In this document: piece after piece, positions 33,473 to 42,845 of the stretch
Layout of the letters: every line of letters starts with the position of its first letter
Position numbering within the stretch: the first letter of the stretch is position 1
The notes under the pieces: model-generated
What the model was told of the DNA's origin: nothing
What the model saw: only the letters and a program-made list of their open reading frames with translations
The model's database searches: none
Position numbers and translations under genes: made by a program
DNA from: a bacterium
GTDB lineage: Bacteria > Planctomycetota > Planctomycetia > Kolteriales > Kolteriaceae
Assembly (NCBI GenBank): GCA_019753235.1
Contig: JAIELF010000017.1
Coordinates: forward strand, 111,105 to 175,104
Direction: 5' to 3'
DNA length: 64,000 nt

Positions 33473-34799
33473 GGATCGGCACCTTTGCTGTGATTTCTGC
33501 TACCAGTTTTTCAAAGATCTTCGCGACGTCAGGGTCTCGTGCGGCCATACGAGGATAGGCTTCTTTCGAAGCGACATCCGCGAACACCACTTTTTTCGGT
33601 ACAAACGCCCTGAACAAATTCGGGGCATCATGCCAAGCTCCGTCAGAGACGCGACGACGGAGACGATCCCATATCTGCTTCTCTTTATTCGTGAACGATT
33701 TCGCGTTCTGTGTCATCGACGCGACGATCCCTAAAAGCGACAGGTGCGGGCACAATTTCACCTTGTCGCTCTTCAGACGAGAGACCCATTTCAGCATTCT
33801 GGGAACCGCGTCGAGCGAAACACTGTCGACGACCGCAGGAACCAGAAAATAGTCACTGCAAGCGAGTGCATTGATCGAAGAGGTCGTCAACCGAGGTGGA
33901 CAATCGATCAAGATCCAGTCAAAGGCGTCGGCGATCGCGCGTGCGTGGAGCGTTTGCCTCAGGATGAGCCGACCATCGACCGAAAGGGATTTCATCTGCC
34001 AGGCCGCGAGCACCTTCATCTCGTTATGGGTCAGGTCTTCATCGGTGGCGGCAATACTCATCGTGGAATCCGGGATCGGCTGCACGAGTTCGTGCAGGAT
34101 CACATCATGCCCAAGCTTGGCAAACGCCTTCTGGATGAACCGCCCCGAATCACGCGACTCTTGCACGGTGCCCGGCGGCAGACAAAGAGAGGTGAGCGAG
34201 GCTTGATGATCGAGATCCACAAAGAGAACCCGGCCCCCCTGCTGGGCGAGCGTGTAACCGATATTGGCGGTGAGCGTCGTTTTGCCCACGCCCCCTTTTA
34301 GATTGACGATCGAAACAATTCGACAACGACGCTGCGCGATCGGAACAAACGGAAACGCATCGGGAGGCACCACTTTTTCCCAAACGCGTCCATCGCTCTC
34401 GACAACATCACTTATCTGCTTGAGCAGTTCACCCCGCTCTTTGTGAAGTGCTTCCCGTTCCTTCCAAAGTTTTCTCGCGCCGGCGAGAAGCTTGTTGTAC
34501 TTCTCGAGCAGCCGTTGCCCCCCTTCCTTCTGATGATCCAGTTCTGCCGTCAACTTTTCTTCAATCTCTTGACGATGTTTGATTTGATTCTCGAGATTGG
34601 AATTCTGACTTTGAAGAGTATCGACATGTTGCTGGGCAGCAAGCACCCCCTGCACATCCGTCGTTTTTCGAAGCCGGGACAAGCCGAAGAAAAGCCCCGC
34701 TCCAAACACGAAGGCGACGAAGATCTCGCCGAGCACCCGCGGATCCTCCCGCTGGATGACGTTCAGAAAGCTGAAACCAAACTCAAGAATGGCGTTCAT
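33438..34799 (-). CDS. Membrane-anchored coiled-coil ParA/MinD-like ATPase
   Basis: A 453-residue protein. A membrane helix lies at about residues 22-41 (VLGEIFVAFVFGAGLFFGL), followed by a long coiled coil at ~50-132 (Gln/Glu/Lys/Leu-rich). The ParA/MinD/CobQ-type ATPase has the deviant Walker A KGGVGKTT (168-175) with its signature Lys, the VLFVDLDHQASLTSL motif, and DWILIDCPPRLTTSSINAL as Walker B. Soluble ParA proteins segregate DNA or position cargo; a membrane anchor plus coiled coil on a ParA is unusual. It overlaps the small downstream partner gene by 35 bp. No parS-like repeat was noticed. The role could be positioning of an envelope structure or defence; neither is shown. Confidence 0.88.
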   Translation of the reverse strand: MNAILEFGFSFLNVIQREDPRVLGEIFVAFVFGAGLFFGLSRLRKTTDVQGVLAAQQHVDTLQSQNSNLENQIKHRQEIEEKLTAELDHQKEGGQRLLEKYNKLLAGARKLWKEREALHKERGELLKQISDVVESDGRVWEKVVPPDAFPFVPIAQRRCRIVSIVNLKGGVGKTTLTANIGYTLAQQGGRVLFVDLDHQASLTSLCLPPGTVQESRDSGRFIQKAFAKLGHDVILHELVQPIPDSTMSIAATDEDLTHNEMKVLAAWQMKSLSVDGRLILRQTLHARAIADAFDWILIDCPPRLTTSSINALACSDYFLVPAVVDSVSLDAVPRMLKWVSRLKSDKVKLCPHLSLLGIVASMTQNAKSFTNKEKQIWDRLRRRVSDGAWHDAPNLFRAFVPKKVVFADVASKEAYPRMAARDPDVAKIFEKLVAEITAKVPIHGRVSSETIHS

Positions 34800-35190
34800 G
34801 CGATACCCGGGCTGACGTTTTGTCGAGGACGAAAATATTTTAGATGGCAGAACAAGCGTTCACCAGAAAAAAGCCGGCCTGTGCCGATCGATGGCTCCTG
34901 CGTCGTGATAAAGCGTATCGATTGTCAAAACTCTGCCATCAAACTCTTCCGCAGACGATTGGCCTATTCCACGCTGCGGAGAATGAATTCGCGGTCGATC
35001 GAAGAGTGTGTGCGGATTGGACACACATCTCGACCATCGCCGGCGGATTAATTCGGTGAGGTCGAGGAACCTTTCTCTCTTCTCGAACTAGGTGGATAGA
35101 CTAACACAACACGAGCGCCCCATTCGTGGAGTTGAAGAACTGTCCGATCCGGTCGGGCATTCCAGGGGGGAGAGTAGAAGGGAACTCACC
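34800..35190. other. Divergent intergenic region
   Basis: A 391-bp gap between the ParA-like gene (minus) and the cytochrome gene (plus). A short open frame at 34844-35059 has no recognisable features and is not supported. No RNA gene or hairpin is evident. Confidence 0.4.
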
Positions 35191-35595
35191 ATGAAGCATG
35201 GGAAGTGGATCGTCGGCTTAGTAGCGATTGTAAGCGGCGCGGTCGTTTGGCAACAGAGCCAAGCGGAGCCAGCAGGCGGCGTGCGAAAGTTCATGCGACC
35301 GAAACTCGAACATGCCCAACGAGTGCTCGAAGGACTCACTCTCGAAGATCACGCTTTGGTGGCGAAGAATGCGGAGGCTCTGCTGCGGCTCAGCGAGGCG
35401 GCGGAATGGCAAGTATTGCCGAGCCCCGAGTATGTTCGCTACAGCGAAGACTTCCAGCGATTGGCCCAGGAACTCGTCCGGTCGGCGAATCAGAAGAACG
35501 TGGATGCGGCGACTCTTGCTTATGTCCAATTGACGATGAACTGCGTCAATTGCCATAAGCATGTTCGCGAAGCCCGCCGAACGGCAACTCCCTAA
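35191..35595 (+). CDS. Cytochrome c'/c556-like protein
   Basis: A 134-residue exported protein with a signal peptide (KWIVGLVAIVSGAVVWQQSQ, cleavage near QAE) and a single heme motif C118-V-N-C121-H122 close to the C-terminus. That position, within a mostly helical chain of about 110 residues, is the layout of the four-helix-bundle cytochrome c' / c556 class. It should carry one covalent heme in the periplasm and act in electron transfer or gas binding. AGAAGGGAA precedes the ATG. Its stop overlaps the stop of the convergent glycosyltransferase gene by 4 bp. Confidence 0.82.
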   Translation: MKHGKWIVGLVAIVSGAVVWQQSQAEPAGGVRKFMRPKLEHAQRVLEGLTLEDHALVAKNAEALLRLSEAAEWQVLPSPEYVRYSEDFQRLAQELVRSANQKNVDAATLAYVQLTMNCVNCHKHVREARRTATP

Positions 35596-36668
35596 AGCAG
35601 CATTTTGCCTTGCGACATGTCGACGATTATCTTGGCTACGACCTGGGCACCGTTGGTTTCATACAGCGGATTGCCCGTCGTGGCGAGGACGCTCTCTAGA
35701 TGCGGAAGAACGTTGCCGCTCAAGCAGGTGGTTCGATCGATTTCGACGGCGCGTCCCCAGCGATGGAGATATCCCGCCAACGAGTCCGCCTCGGGAAATC
35801 GCGTCGAGCGAGAAAAAACCATCGGCACATCATTCATCATGCAGTCCGCGACGGTGCCGTAACCAGGCTTACCCAGCACGACTTGGCACGATGCCAATAC
35901 ATCGGGGACATCAAACCGCCGGGGGTCAACCGAAGCGATTCCCTTTGCGGGAGGAGCTTCTTTACTCAACAGTAAAAACTGCCAGCCGGCATAGCGGGTC
36001 AACCGCTCCCAATCAAAAGAAAGAGGATATTGCCCGAGATAGACAAGACACCACTTGGCATCAGGGTCAATGTCCAGCCAGCCCGCCAGCGCCGGTCGAA
36101 GGGATGTCCCCTGGCGGGCTACCAGAGGAGCGTCAACCGTGGTGGGAAGTTCGCTCATCTCCATGCAAAGAGGCAATCGAATGCCGATGGTGGCCAGGGC
36201 ATACTCCTCGGCCATCTCTCGCAGCATCGTTTCATAGTCGGGATTCTCGTCGACAAGAGGCTTGTAGATATCGCCCCAAGTGAAGTTACCCACTGCCAGC
36301 CCTGGAACATTCGCTTCGCGAGCCACCATCAGCGGAAAGCTGGCCGAGTCGCTGATGATCACGCGGGCGTCGTGTTTCTTTAAGAAGGCGACTTCATTGC
36401 TCAATCGATCACGGTTTTGTTGGTGCAACGACTGGTACTTGGCCAGCGTCGCAGGCCCATCGACGGTGAAACTATCCTTCTGCACGCAGCCTACATCGAA
36501 CGACGCGGGCTCCTGTTGAAACGGGCGATGAATTTCCTCTTCAAGGATAGCGGGATTGACTTCGGTACGAAGGATAACCGGCTCGCTGATGGGGATCTCG
36601 TTGACGATCGCCGCCGTCCGGATGGCGTGACCCAACCCGTGCGAAGAAACGTAGTAAACGATCGACAT
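35592..36668 (-). CDS. GT-B type glycosyltransferase-like protein
   Basis: A 358-residue cytoplasmic protein. The N-terminus IVYYVSSHGLGHAIRTAAI matches the acceptor-domain start of MurG-like GT-B enzymes and of the N-terminal domain attached to some arabinokinases. The C-terminal donor domain has WCLVYLGQYPLSFDW and LGKPGYGTVADCMMNDVPM, the latter the usual GxG nucleotide-sugar motif. The start at 36668 has a GAGAGGG site upstream; eight codons further upstream is another ATG. Donor and acceptor are unknown. Confidence 0.8.
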   Translation of the reverse strand: MSIVYYVSSHGLGHAIRTAAIVNEIPISEPVILRTEVNPAILEEEIHRPFQQEPASFDVGCVQKDSFTVDGPATLAKYQSLHQQNRDRLSNEVAFLKKHDARVIISDSASFPLMVAREANVPGLAVGNFTWGDIYKPLVDENPDYETMLREMAEEYALATIGIRLPLCMEMSELPTTVDAPLVARQGTSLRPALAGWLDIDPDAKWCLVYLGQYPLSFDWERLTRYAGWQFLLLSKEAPPAKGIASVDPRRFDVPDVLASCQVVLGKPGYGTVADCMMNDVPMVFSRSTRFPEADSLAGYLHRWGRAVEIDRTTCLSGNVLPHLESVLATTGNPLYETNGAQVVAKIIVDMSQGKMLL

Positions 36669-36877
36669 GGCCACCCTCTCCTCGAACTTCACTTCTCCGG
36701 AAATGAATCAACAGGGGAACAAAAAACGTTCGGCTGTCGACGGCAGGACCGTCGCAATCTTGACCCGCCTGTCGATCAAATCCGGATTGACCGCTGGGAC
36801 AATGGATTCCTTCGATCGGACGATTTAGGTCAGCAACCTGTCCCCGCCGACCCGTTGGCCTGTATCATAAGAGTGCC

Positions 36878-37726
36878 ATGGATTTTGCGAGTCGAATCTC
36901 TCTTCTTTGTTTCGGCGCCAGCTATGCGATCAGCATGGTCGCGGAGTTGTTTCGTTTTCTTTGGCCGCACCGCTGGGTCCGCTGGATCGCAACCGGCTCT
37001 GCATTGGCAGGGATGTTGGCCCAGACTCTCTTTCTGGTTCATAAAGGCTGGCTGAGCCAACGGATTCCAATCTCAAATCAATTCGAGTCGCTGGTCTTTG
37101 TCAGTTGGCTGATGGCGATGGTCTACCTGTATTTGATCCTGCGCGACCGACGATTGAGCGCCGGGATCTTCGTCCTGCCGATCACGATAGGGCTCGTCGG
37201 GATGGCCGCATCACTTTCTCCCGAAGAAGCGGGCGCCAGCGACGCGGGAAACACCGTTCTCTCGGCCACGCATGGTTTGACGCTGCTGGTCGGAACGGTC
37301 GTGATGGTGATTGCGACCGTGGTGGCGGTGATGTACCTAGTCAAGCTTCGTCAACTTCGCCGAGGATCGGTTTTCTCGCGGGTTCGGCTGCCGGCCCTCG
37401 AACGATTGGATCGACTTAATCTGGCGGCGGTCTACTTGGCTTGGCCTCTCCTCACGATCGGACTTGGCTTAGGATTCATGCTTCACCATCTGAAGATCAG
37501 CGACCCCAAGGTCATCAGCACCCTTATTGCATGGTTCATCTTGACGGTGCTCGCGCATTACCGCTACCAACCCGAGCATCGTGGTCCGCGCGTCGCGGTT
37601 CTGACCATTGTGGCCGGTCTTGCGGTCCTGGTCAGTTTTCTCGGCGATCCCATCTTCGGAACCGCTCATCTGCGAGACCGTTCAACCCACTTGCCCGCGC
37701 GCGAGGCAGGGGAGGGAGGGTCTTGA
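36878..37726 (+). CDS. CcsA/HemX-like integral membrane protein
   Basis: A 282-residue protein with about eight membrane helices (for example SRISLLCFGASYAISMVAEL, LIAWFILTVLAHYR). It belongs to the cytochrome c assembly (CcsA/HemX) family. The Trp-rich heme-handling motif of true CcsA is not visible, and its position directly upstream of hemA fits HemX, which modulates glutamyl-tRNA reductase level or activity in some bacteria. Its TGA overlaps the TTG start of hemA, so the two genes are translationally coupled. Confidence 0.82.
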   Translation: MDFASRISLLCFGASYAISMVAELFRFLWPHRWVRWIATGSALAGMLAQTLFLVHKGWLSQRIPISNQFESLVFVSWLMAMVYLYLILRDRRLSAGIFVLPITIGLVGMAASLSPEEAGASDAGNTVLSATHGLTLLVGTVVMVIATVVAVMYLVKLRQLRRGSVFSRVRLPALERLDRLNLAAVYLAWPLLTIGLGLGFMLHHLKISDPKVISTLIAWFILTVLAHYRYQPEHRGPRVAVLTIVAGLAVLVSFLGDPIFGTAHLRDRSTHLPAREAGEGGS

Positions 37727-38991
37727 AGTTTCTCTGCGTAGGGCTTCACTGGAAGACCCCGATCAGTCTTCGCGAGCGTCTCGCCTTTGACCGCGACCAA
37801 GTGGAGCTTGCCTTGCAGCAGCTTCGACAGCGTCACGAAGAGGCCGAATTCGCGATCTTGAGCACGTGCAACCGGACCGAGGTTTACTCGGCCGGCGGCG
37901 AGGGTTCTCAAGAGATTCGAAGCGACGAGATCATCCGTTTTCTCTCCGACTTCCATGATGTGTCGATGGATGAGTTTGTTCCTCACCTCTACACGCATGA
38001 AAATGCCAAAGCATCGTATCATCTCTTCGAAGTTGCTTCGGGACTCGACAGCCTGGTCTTAGGCGAAGTTCAGATTCTGGGGCAAGTAAAGCAAGCATAT
38101 GAGCAAGCCGCCCGCGTTAGTTCCGCAGGGCCGGTGATGCACACGATCTTTCAAAAGGCCTTCAACGTCGCCAAGAGGATTCAAACCGAGACCGGTCTGA
38201 CGCGCGGAAGGCTTTCTATCGCGAGTGCGGCCGTCGACTACATCAAAGGGGTTTTTGAGGTCTTCCGCGACAAAACCGTCCTTGTCATCGGTGCCGGCAA
38301 GATGGCCGAGCTCACCGTTCAGCATCTCCGAGAGTTACACCCCGGCCGGCTTCTCGTGCTCAACCGAAACATCGAACGTGCCGAGGCGATTGCGGCGCGA
38401 TTTGGCGGCGAAGCTTGGGCATTCGGTCGGCTGGAGGAAGCTCTCACGCAGGCGGATATCGTGATTTCGAGCACTGCCGCCGACGAACCGATCATCCATG
38501 CAAGCGATTTCGCCCGCGTGATGAAAGCACGTCGGCAGCGACTCATTGCCATCGTCGATATTGCTGTCCCTCGCGATTTCGATGACGCCATTCGCGAGAT
38601 GGCGAACGTTCTCTTATGGAACATTGATGATCTCGAACGGGTTCGGCATCAGACGATTCGGTCCCGCCGATCCGAGCTGGTAGCCGCCAATAAAATCGTC
38701 GAAGATGAGCTAGGTCAACTCGATGTACAGCTTGCTCTTCTTCAAAGCGGACCGATTATCGGTCAGCTCGATCAGCGATTTCAACGAATCATTGAGGATG
38801 AATTGGCGTGGCTGTTACCTCAACTGAACGGTCTCAGCGATGCCCAGAGAGAGAAGATCAAGCACTTCACGCATCGAATGAAGAATAAGATGCTGCATGC
38901 ACCGAAGGCGACCATCCGCGAAGAGCTCAAGCAAGGACGGGTCGGGGTGCTGGAATTGATTCAAAAGCTGTTCGGGCTCGACAGACGATGA
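37723..38991 (+). CDS. hemA: Glutamyl-tRNA reductase
   Basis: The 422-residue enzyme reduces glutamyl-tRNA to glutamate-1-semialdehyde, the first step of C5 tetrapyrrole synthesis. Motifs: LHWKTPISLRERLAF at the N-terminus, the catalytic Cys in LSTCNRTEVYS, GLDSLVLGEVQILGQVK, and the NADPH site VLVIGAGKMAEL. The start is TTG at 37723, with GGAGGGAGGG directly upstream and a 4-bp overlap (TTGA) with the HemX-like gene; this gives the normal HemA length. hemL and hemB are not in the window. Confidence 0.95.
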   Translation: MKFLCVGLHWKTPISLRERLAFDRDQVELALQQLRQRHEEAEFAILSTCNRTEVYSAGGEGSQEIRSDEIIRFLSDFHDVSMDEFVPHLYTHENAKASYHLFEVASGLDSLVLGEVQILGQVKQAYEQAARVSSAGPVMHTIFQKAFNVAKRIQTETGLTRGRLSIASAAVDYIKGVFEVFRDKTVLVIGAGKMAELTVQHLRELHPGRLLVLNRNIERAEAIAARFGGEAWAFGRLEEALTQADIVISSTAADEPIIHASDFARVMKARRQRLIAIVDIAVPRDFDDAIREMANVLLWNIDDLERVRHQTIRSRRSELVAANKIVEDELGQLDVQLALLQSGPIIGQLDQRFQRIIEDELAWLLPQLNGLSDAQREKIKHFTHRMKNKMLHAPKATIREELKQGRVGVLELIQKLFGLDRR

Positions 38992-39013
38992 ACTCCCCTG
39001 AAGCCTTTGCTTC

Positions 39014-40069
39014 TTAGGAACGACCTGTCGCGGAGCCGGTCGCCAGCGGCGCGGGCAGATGCCGAGCATTCCCAAAAATGAGATTTGGCCGAAATATCCG
39101 CCGGCCGAGCATGCCGCCGATCCAGCCTGGAACAACGGTCAACAGCCCCTGAATCACGGTTCCATCCATGGTGGCGGCAGGTTCAAAGAACTGAACCATC
39201 AGGAATATGACGGTTCCGACGATAAGCCCTGGGACCGCGCCTGCCCGATTGGATGAGCCGGCAATCATGCCTGCCGCTAAACAGCCGACCGCATGGAGCG
39301 GCATCTCCACGCGCAAAAGGGCCACTTCGAGGAGCGACTGGTTCTTAATCAGCGAGTGGAAGATCATGTACAACAGGCCGCTGATCCCATGCCAACTTGC
39401 CCACCCGACAAAGATCCCGATGAGAACACGCAACCAGTTCTTATTGACGTCGCCGGGCAACTCGCGTTCGCTTGGCTTGGCGTTTCGGTCCCAGGAATCG
39501 ATAGGTTTGAAATGAAACTCTTCGATCACGGGAAGTTTGCCACCAATGAATAAGCCAGCAATGAACGAGAGAGCGGCCGACAGAGGAACCGCGCCCCATT
39601 CGATCGGCGACATGGGCAAGTCGAGTCCCACCCGTGCAACGCAAAGCAGGCTCGCCGCGGCCAAGCCGATCAACAAACCCATCAACTGCGCGAGATAGAC
39701 CCCGTAGAGTTGACACAAGGTTGACAGCACAGGCGCGAGGACGATCACCAGAGAAGCGGTCAACTGGAATAGCTCTGGGTTGTCTGTCGCAAAGGTGTCC
39801 GGATCGTTGGACGTCACCACCAATCCACAGAGGACGAGAAACGCCAGGCCAATCGCGATCATCTGCGAAAAGAGAACGCCGATCACGAACTGCTTGATTC
39901 GTGAGTAAACGGTCGGCCCGTTACCGAGCCGGATCTTGACGAAACCGCTCCCCGAGTCTGGCGCGACAAAGCCGGCCAAGAGCGAAAAACGCATTCGGCC
40001 ACCACACTTGGGGCAGTCCGAAGCGAGGGAATCCTCGCAATGTTCGCAGACGGGGCAGTACATCGGCAT
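39014..40069 (-). CDS. Zinc-ribbon membrane protein of unknown function
   Basis: A 351-residue protein. It begins with a zinc ribbon (CPVCEHCEDSLASDCPKCGG), then a short soluble segment, and from residue ~65 has about eight membrane helices (for example VLFSQMIAIGLAFLVLCGLV, LMGLLIGLAAASLL, LIVGTVIFLMVQFF). The C-terminal glycine-rich helices resemble small-molecule transporter or sensor domains, but no family is recognised. I use the ATG at 40069, with GAGGG upstream, rather than one 19 codons earlier. It is convergent with hemA. Confidence 0.75.
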   Translation of the reverse strand: MPMYCPVCEHCEDSLASDCPKCGGRMRFSLLAGFVAPDSGSGFVKIRLGNGPTVYSRIKQFVIGVLFSQMIAIGLAFLVLCGLVVTSNDPDTFATDNPELFQLTASLVIVLAPVLSTLCQLYGVYLAQLMGLLIGLAAASLLCVARVGLDLPMSPIEWGAVPLSAALSFIAGLFIGGKLPVIEEFHFKPIDSWDRNAKPSERELPGDVNKNWLRVLIGIFVGWASWHGISGLLYMIFHSLIKNQSLLEVALLRVEMPLHAVGCLAAGMIAGSSNRAGAVPGLIVGTVIFLMVQFFEPAATMDGTVIQGLLTVVPGWIGGMLGRRIFRPNLIFGNARHLPAPLATGSATGRS

Positions 40070-40324
40070 GATCGCGACCCTCGCCGATCGAATGTTTGCT
40101 TCCAAGAAATGACTCACAAAAAACATAGCACGCAGGTCGTGCTCGCTTTCGACGGATCGCCATCAAATCAAGAAATGAGGAGCGCGATGGGGGAAACTCA
40201 ACCGATATAAGCGTCCATCGACATCAAGAGCACGCCTCTCGGCAAGAGGGCGTCTCTTAATGTCGACGACGCGATTGGATGGAGGATATTCCTAAATGCG
40301 ATGAGATCTCAATTCGACGGAGGT

Positions 40325-41206
40325 TTATTCCTCGAACGGTTTGTTGAGCCGCTTCATCGCGCGGTCCATGTCGCCGTAGATCTCTTTCAGATTGGGAGTC
40401 GAATCCCCGTCGACTTTCTTCGCGGCCCAGAGGATCCCCTGCGCCACCATCTTCTGATAGAGAGGGTTCGTCCAAACATCGTCGCGATGACCCAGTCCCG
40501 TGTAGAAGACCCGGCCGTCGCCGAAGTTGCTGCACCAAGTAATGGGGTAGTCATCTCGCTTGTACATGGGGCCGGACATTCCCTCGGTTTCGAGCATCAT
40601 CAGAACGCGAATGTTCGGCATGAAGCCCTTGTAGGCATACCACTCATCGTTGAGTTCAAACTGCGCGGGCCATCCCTTCACGGCGGGAAAACTTGAATCG
40701 ACGACACGAACCGTCGACTTTTGCTGGGCACCATGCGTGCGGAACTCGGCACCGACCATGTCGAGGAAAGGTCTCGTCTCCCCCTCTCGCCATTTGTGCC
40801 AAGTGTCGGCTCCGCCACAATGCGTCCCAACGAAACCACCCCCCTTTTTCACGAAATCAAGCACGCATGATCGCTTCGCCACATCGACCGACGGTGCTTT
40901 ATCGCGCGTCCGCTCGGCGGGGTCGTCCAACTCTCCCTGACTGAAGAAATAGACGACCTGATACTTCGCGAGTTCCTCGGGATTGATCAGAGTGCCATCC
41001 TTCGAGCAAGTCACCACGAAGCCGTTCTCTTTCCCCAGATCGGTGACGATCTTCTCCGCCAGACTCAATTGGTCCGGCTTCTTGCGGGCGACAACGTCGT
41101 GCTGAAAGCCTTGGCTCTTCGTAAACATGAGCACTTTCGGCAGATCGTCGCCCCAGGCGACCGCGCTGCAGAATATCCCTAGCCAAGCGTAACGACCGAT
41201 CGACAT
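40325..41206 (-). CDS. ThuA domain secreted protein
   Basis: A 293-residue exported protein: signal peptide (MSIGRYAWLGIFCSAVAWG), then a ThuA/glutamine-amidotransferase-like fold with VLMFTKSQGFQHDVVARKKP, YQVVYFFSQGELDDP, FVKKGGGFVGTHCGGADTW (nucleophile-elbow-like but without the amidotransferase Cys context) and YTGLGHRDDVW. ThuA proteins are abundant in planctomycetes and linked to trehalose or sugar metabolism. The start at 41206 has AAGGGGAA 8 bp upstream. Confidence 0.88.
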   Translation of the reverse strand: MSIGRYAWLGIFCSAVAWGDDLPKVLMFTKSQGFQHDVVARKKPDQLSLAEKIVTDLGKENGFVVTCSKDGTLINPEELAKYQVVYFFSQGELDDPAERTRDKAPSVDVAKRSCVLDFVKKGGGFVGTHCGGADTWHKWREGETRPFLDMVGAEFRTHGAQQKSTVRVVDSSFPAVKGWPAQFELNDEWYAYKGFMPNIRVLMMLETEGMSGPMYKRDDYPITWCSNFGDGRVFYTGLGHRDDVWTNPLYQKMVAQGILWAAKKVDGDSTPNLKEIYGDMDRAMKRLNKPFEE

Positions 41207-41390
41207 GAATGATTCCCCTTCGATGATAGACCGTTTCAATCAGTACCGAGCCAGTACCGAGGGTACCTATCGCCGTCGTCGGCATCAAGAAGTCGCTCGA
41301 AAACTCGCGTCCCCCCCCACCCCACCGGCGTGGTTTCGCCTACCCATAGAATGGACCCGTGAGAATAAATGACCTCGGCGGAGGATAAGG

Positions 41391-42749
41391 GTGCCCAAGC
41401 CAAGTGATGTGCGCGTCCGCGACGCCCGGATCGAGATAGAGCATCTCTCCTTTCGTACGCCCTTGAAGTTCGGCGGGCGAATCGTCGAGAACTATCAAGT
41501 CGTCAACATCCGTCTCAACGTCGAAACGCGCGACGGTCGCCGAGGAACCGGCATGGGCTCGATGCCGATCGGCCACATCTGGGCATGGCCCACCACGATC
41601 GATCCGGAATTCACCCAGCAGGCGATGCGGCAACTGACCGAGGATCTGACCTCGCGGGTCATGAGCAACAACGATTATCTCCATCCTCTTGATCATGGCG
41701 TTCGCTTGGTCGAGAGTCTTTCTGATCGAGCCGACCACGTGACGCAGCAGCTTGAATTGAAGGAATCGATGCCTCGATTGGCGGCGCTCGTTGCAAGCAG
41801 CGCCGTCGATGCGGCGATCTACGATGCTTTTGGCCATGCATTGGGACTGAATGTCTATCACACTCTCGGACCCGACTTTGTCGATCGCGATCTCTCGACA
41901 TATCTCTCGAAAGATTTTGAGGGGGAGTTTCTCGACCGCTATACCCTGCGCGAGCCGAAAGCGACGATGCCTCTCTATCATCTGGTGGGCGCCCTCGATC
42001 CTCTTACACCTGCCGACGTCGCGAAGCCGATTGGGGATGGTTTGCCCGAGACGCTCGGGGAATGGATCACGTTCAATGGCTTGACGCATTTGAAGATCAA
42101 GCTCGCGGGGGATCAACTCGATTGGGACGTTGATCGCGTGATATCGGTGGAGAAAGTTGCCTTCCAATCGCAGCAGGCTCGCGGCTGTCGCCAATGGTAC
42201 TACAGTCTCGACTTCAATGAGAAGTGCCAGAGTATGGAGTACGTGCAGGCGTTTCTGGACCGCGTGCAAGAACAATCCCCCTTTGCGCTGCAGCGGGTTC
42301 AATACATCGAGCAACCGACCCATCGCGATTTGAAGCGACATGGTATTCCCGTGCATGCGGTGGCGGCGATCAAGCCGGTGGTTATCGATGAATCGCTCGT
42401 GGATTTCGAGAGCCTGTTGCGAGCACGTGAACTTGGTTATTCGGGCGTGGCGCTGAAGGCATGCAAGGGGGAGACCGAATCGCTTCTCATGGCCGCCGCC
42501 GCCCAGAAGTTCGGCATGTTCCTGTGCGTGCAAGACCTGACGTGTCCGGGGGCGTCGTTTCTTCATTCGGGTGGGATCGCTGCCCGAATCCCTGGAATTG
42601 CCGCCCTGGAAGGCAATGGCCGACAATACTGTCCGACGGGCAACAAAGCTTGGGTCGATCGTTTTCCCACAATGTTCCAGATCAAAGATGGAAACGTTGG
42701 AACGGGCTGTTTAACCCTTCCCGGGCTGGGGCACACCACCGTCTCATGA
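41391..42749 (+). CDS. Enolase-superfamily (mandelate racemase/MLE-like) enzyme
   Basis: A 452-residue cytoplasmic enzyme. The start is GTG at 41391 with GGAGG 6 bp upstream. The C-terminal barrel has the metal-binding acidic residues at the ends of successive strands (YYSLDFNEKCQ, YIEQPTHRD, PVVIDESLVD) and a general-base Lys in GVALKACKG. This group abstracts a proton alpha to a carboxylate; members are sugar-acid dehydratases, racemases or epimerases. It is longer than most MR/MLE proteins. The exact substrate is unknown; a sugar acid is plausible in a polysaccharide degrader. Confidence 0.85.
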   Translation: MPKPSDVRVRDARIEIEHLSFRTPLKFGGRIVENYQVVNIRLNVETRDGRRGTGMGSMPIGHIWAWPTTIDPEFTQQAMRQLTEDLTSRVMSNNDYLHPLDHGVRLVESLSDRADHVTQQLELKESMPRLAALVASSAVDAAIYDAFGHALGLNVYHTLGPDFVDRDLSTYLSKDFEGEFLDRYTLREPKATMPLYHLVGALDPLTPADVAKPIGDGLPETLGEWITFNGLTHLKIKLAGDQLDWDVDRVISVEKVAFQSQQARGCRQWYYSLDFNEKCQSMEYVQAFLDRVQEQSPFALQRVQYIEQPTHRDLKRHGIPVHAVAAIKPVVIDESLVDFESLLRARELGYSGVALKACKGETESLLMAAAAQKFGMFLCVQDLTCPGASFLHSGGIAARIPGIAALEGNGRQYCPTGNKAWVDRFPTMFQIKDGNVGTGCLTLPGLGHTTVS

Positions 42750-42845
42750 TGTTCACGCGGAAACATTCTTTGGCGATCCGATCACCCAGGGCCGATTCAT
42801 CCGCGAGGCAAAAGGCGTTCTCTGAACATTGATAGGACACCTTGG

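Noticed and set aside
41340..42626. 428-codon minus-strand frame opposite the enolase-superfamily gene
   Set aside because: Shadow; the plus-strand enzyme has metal ligands and a good ribosome site.
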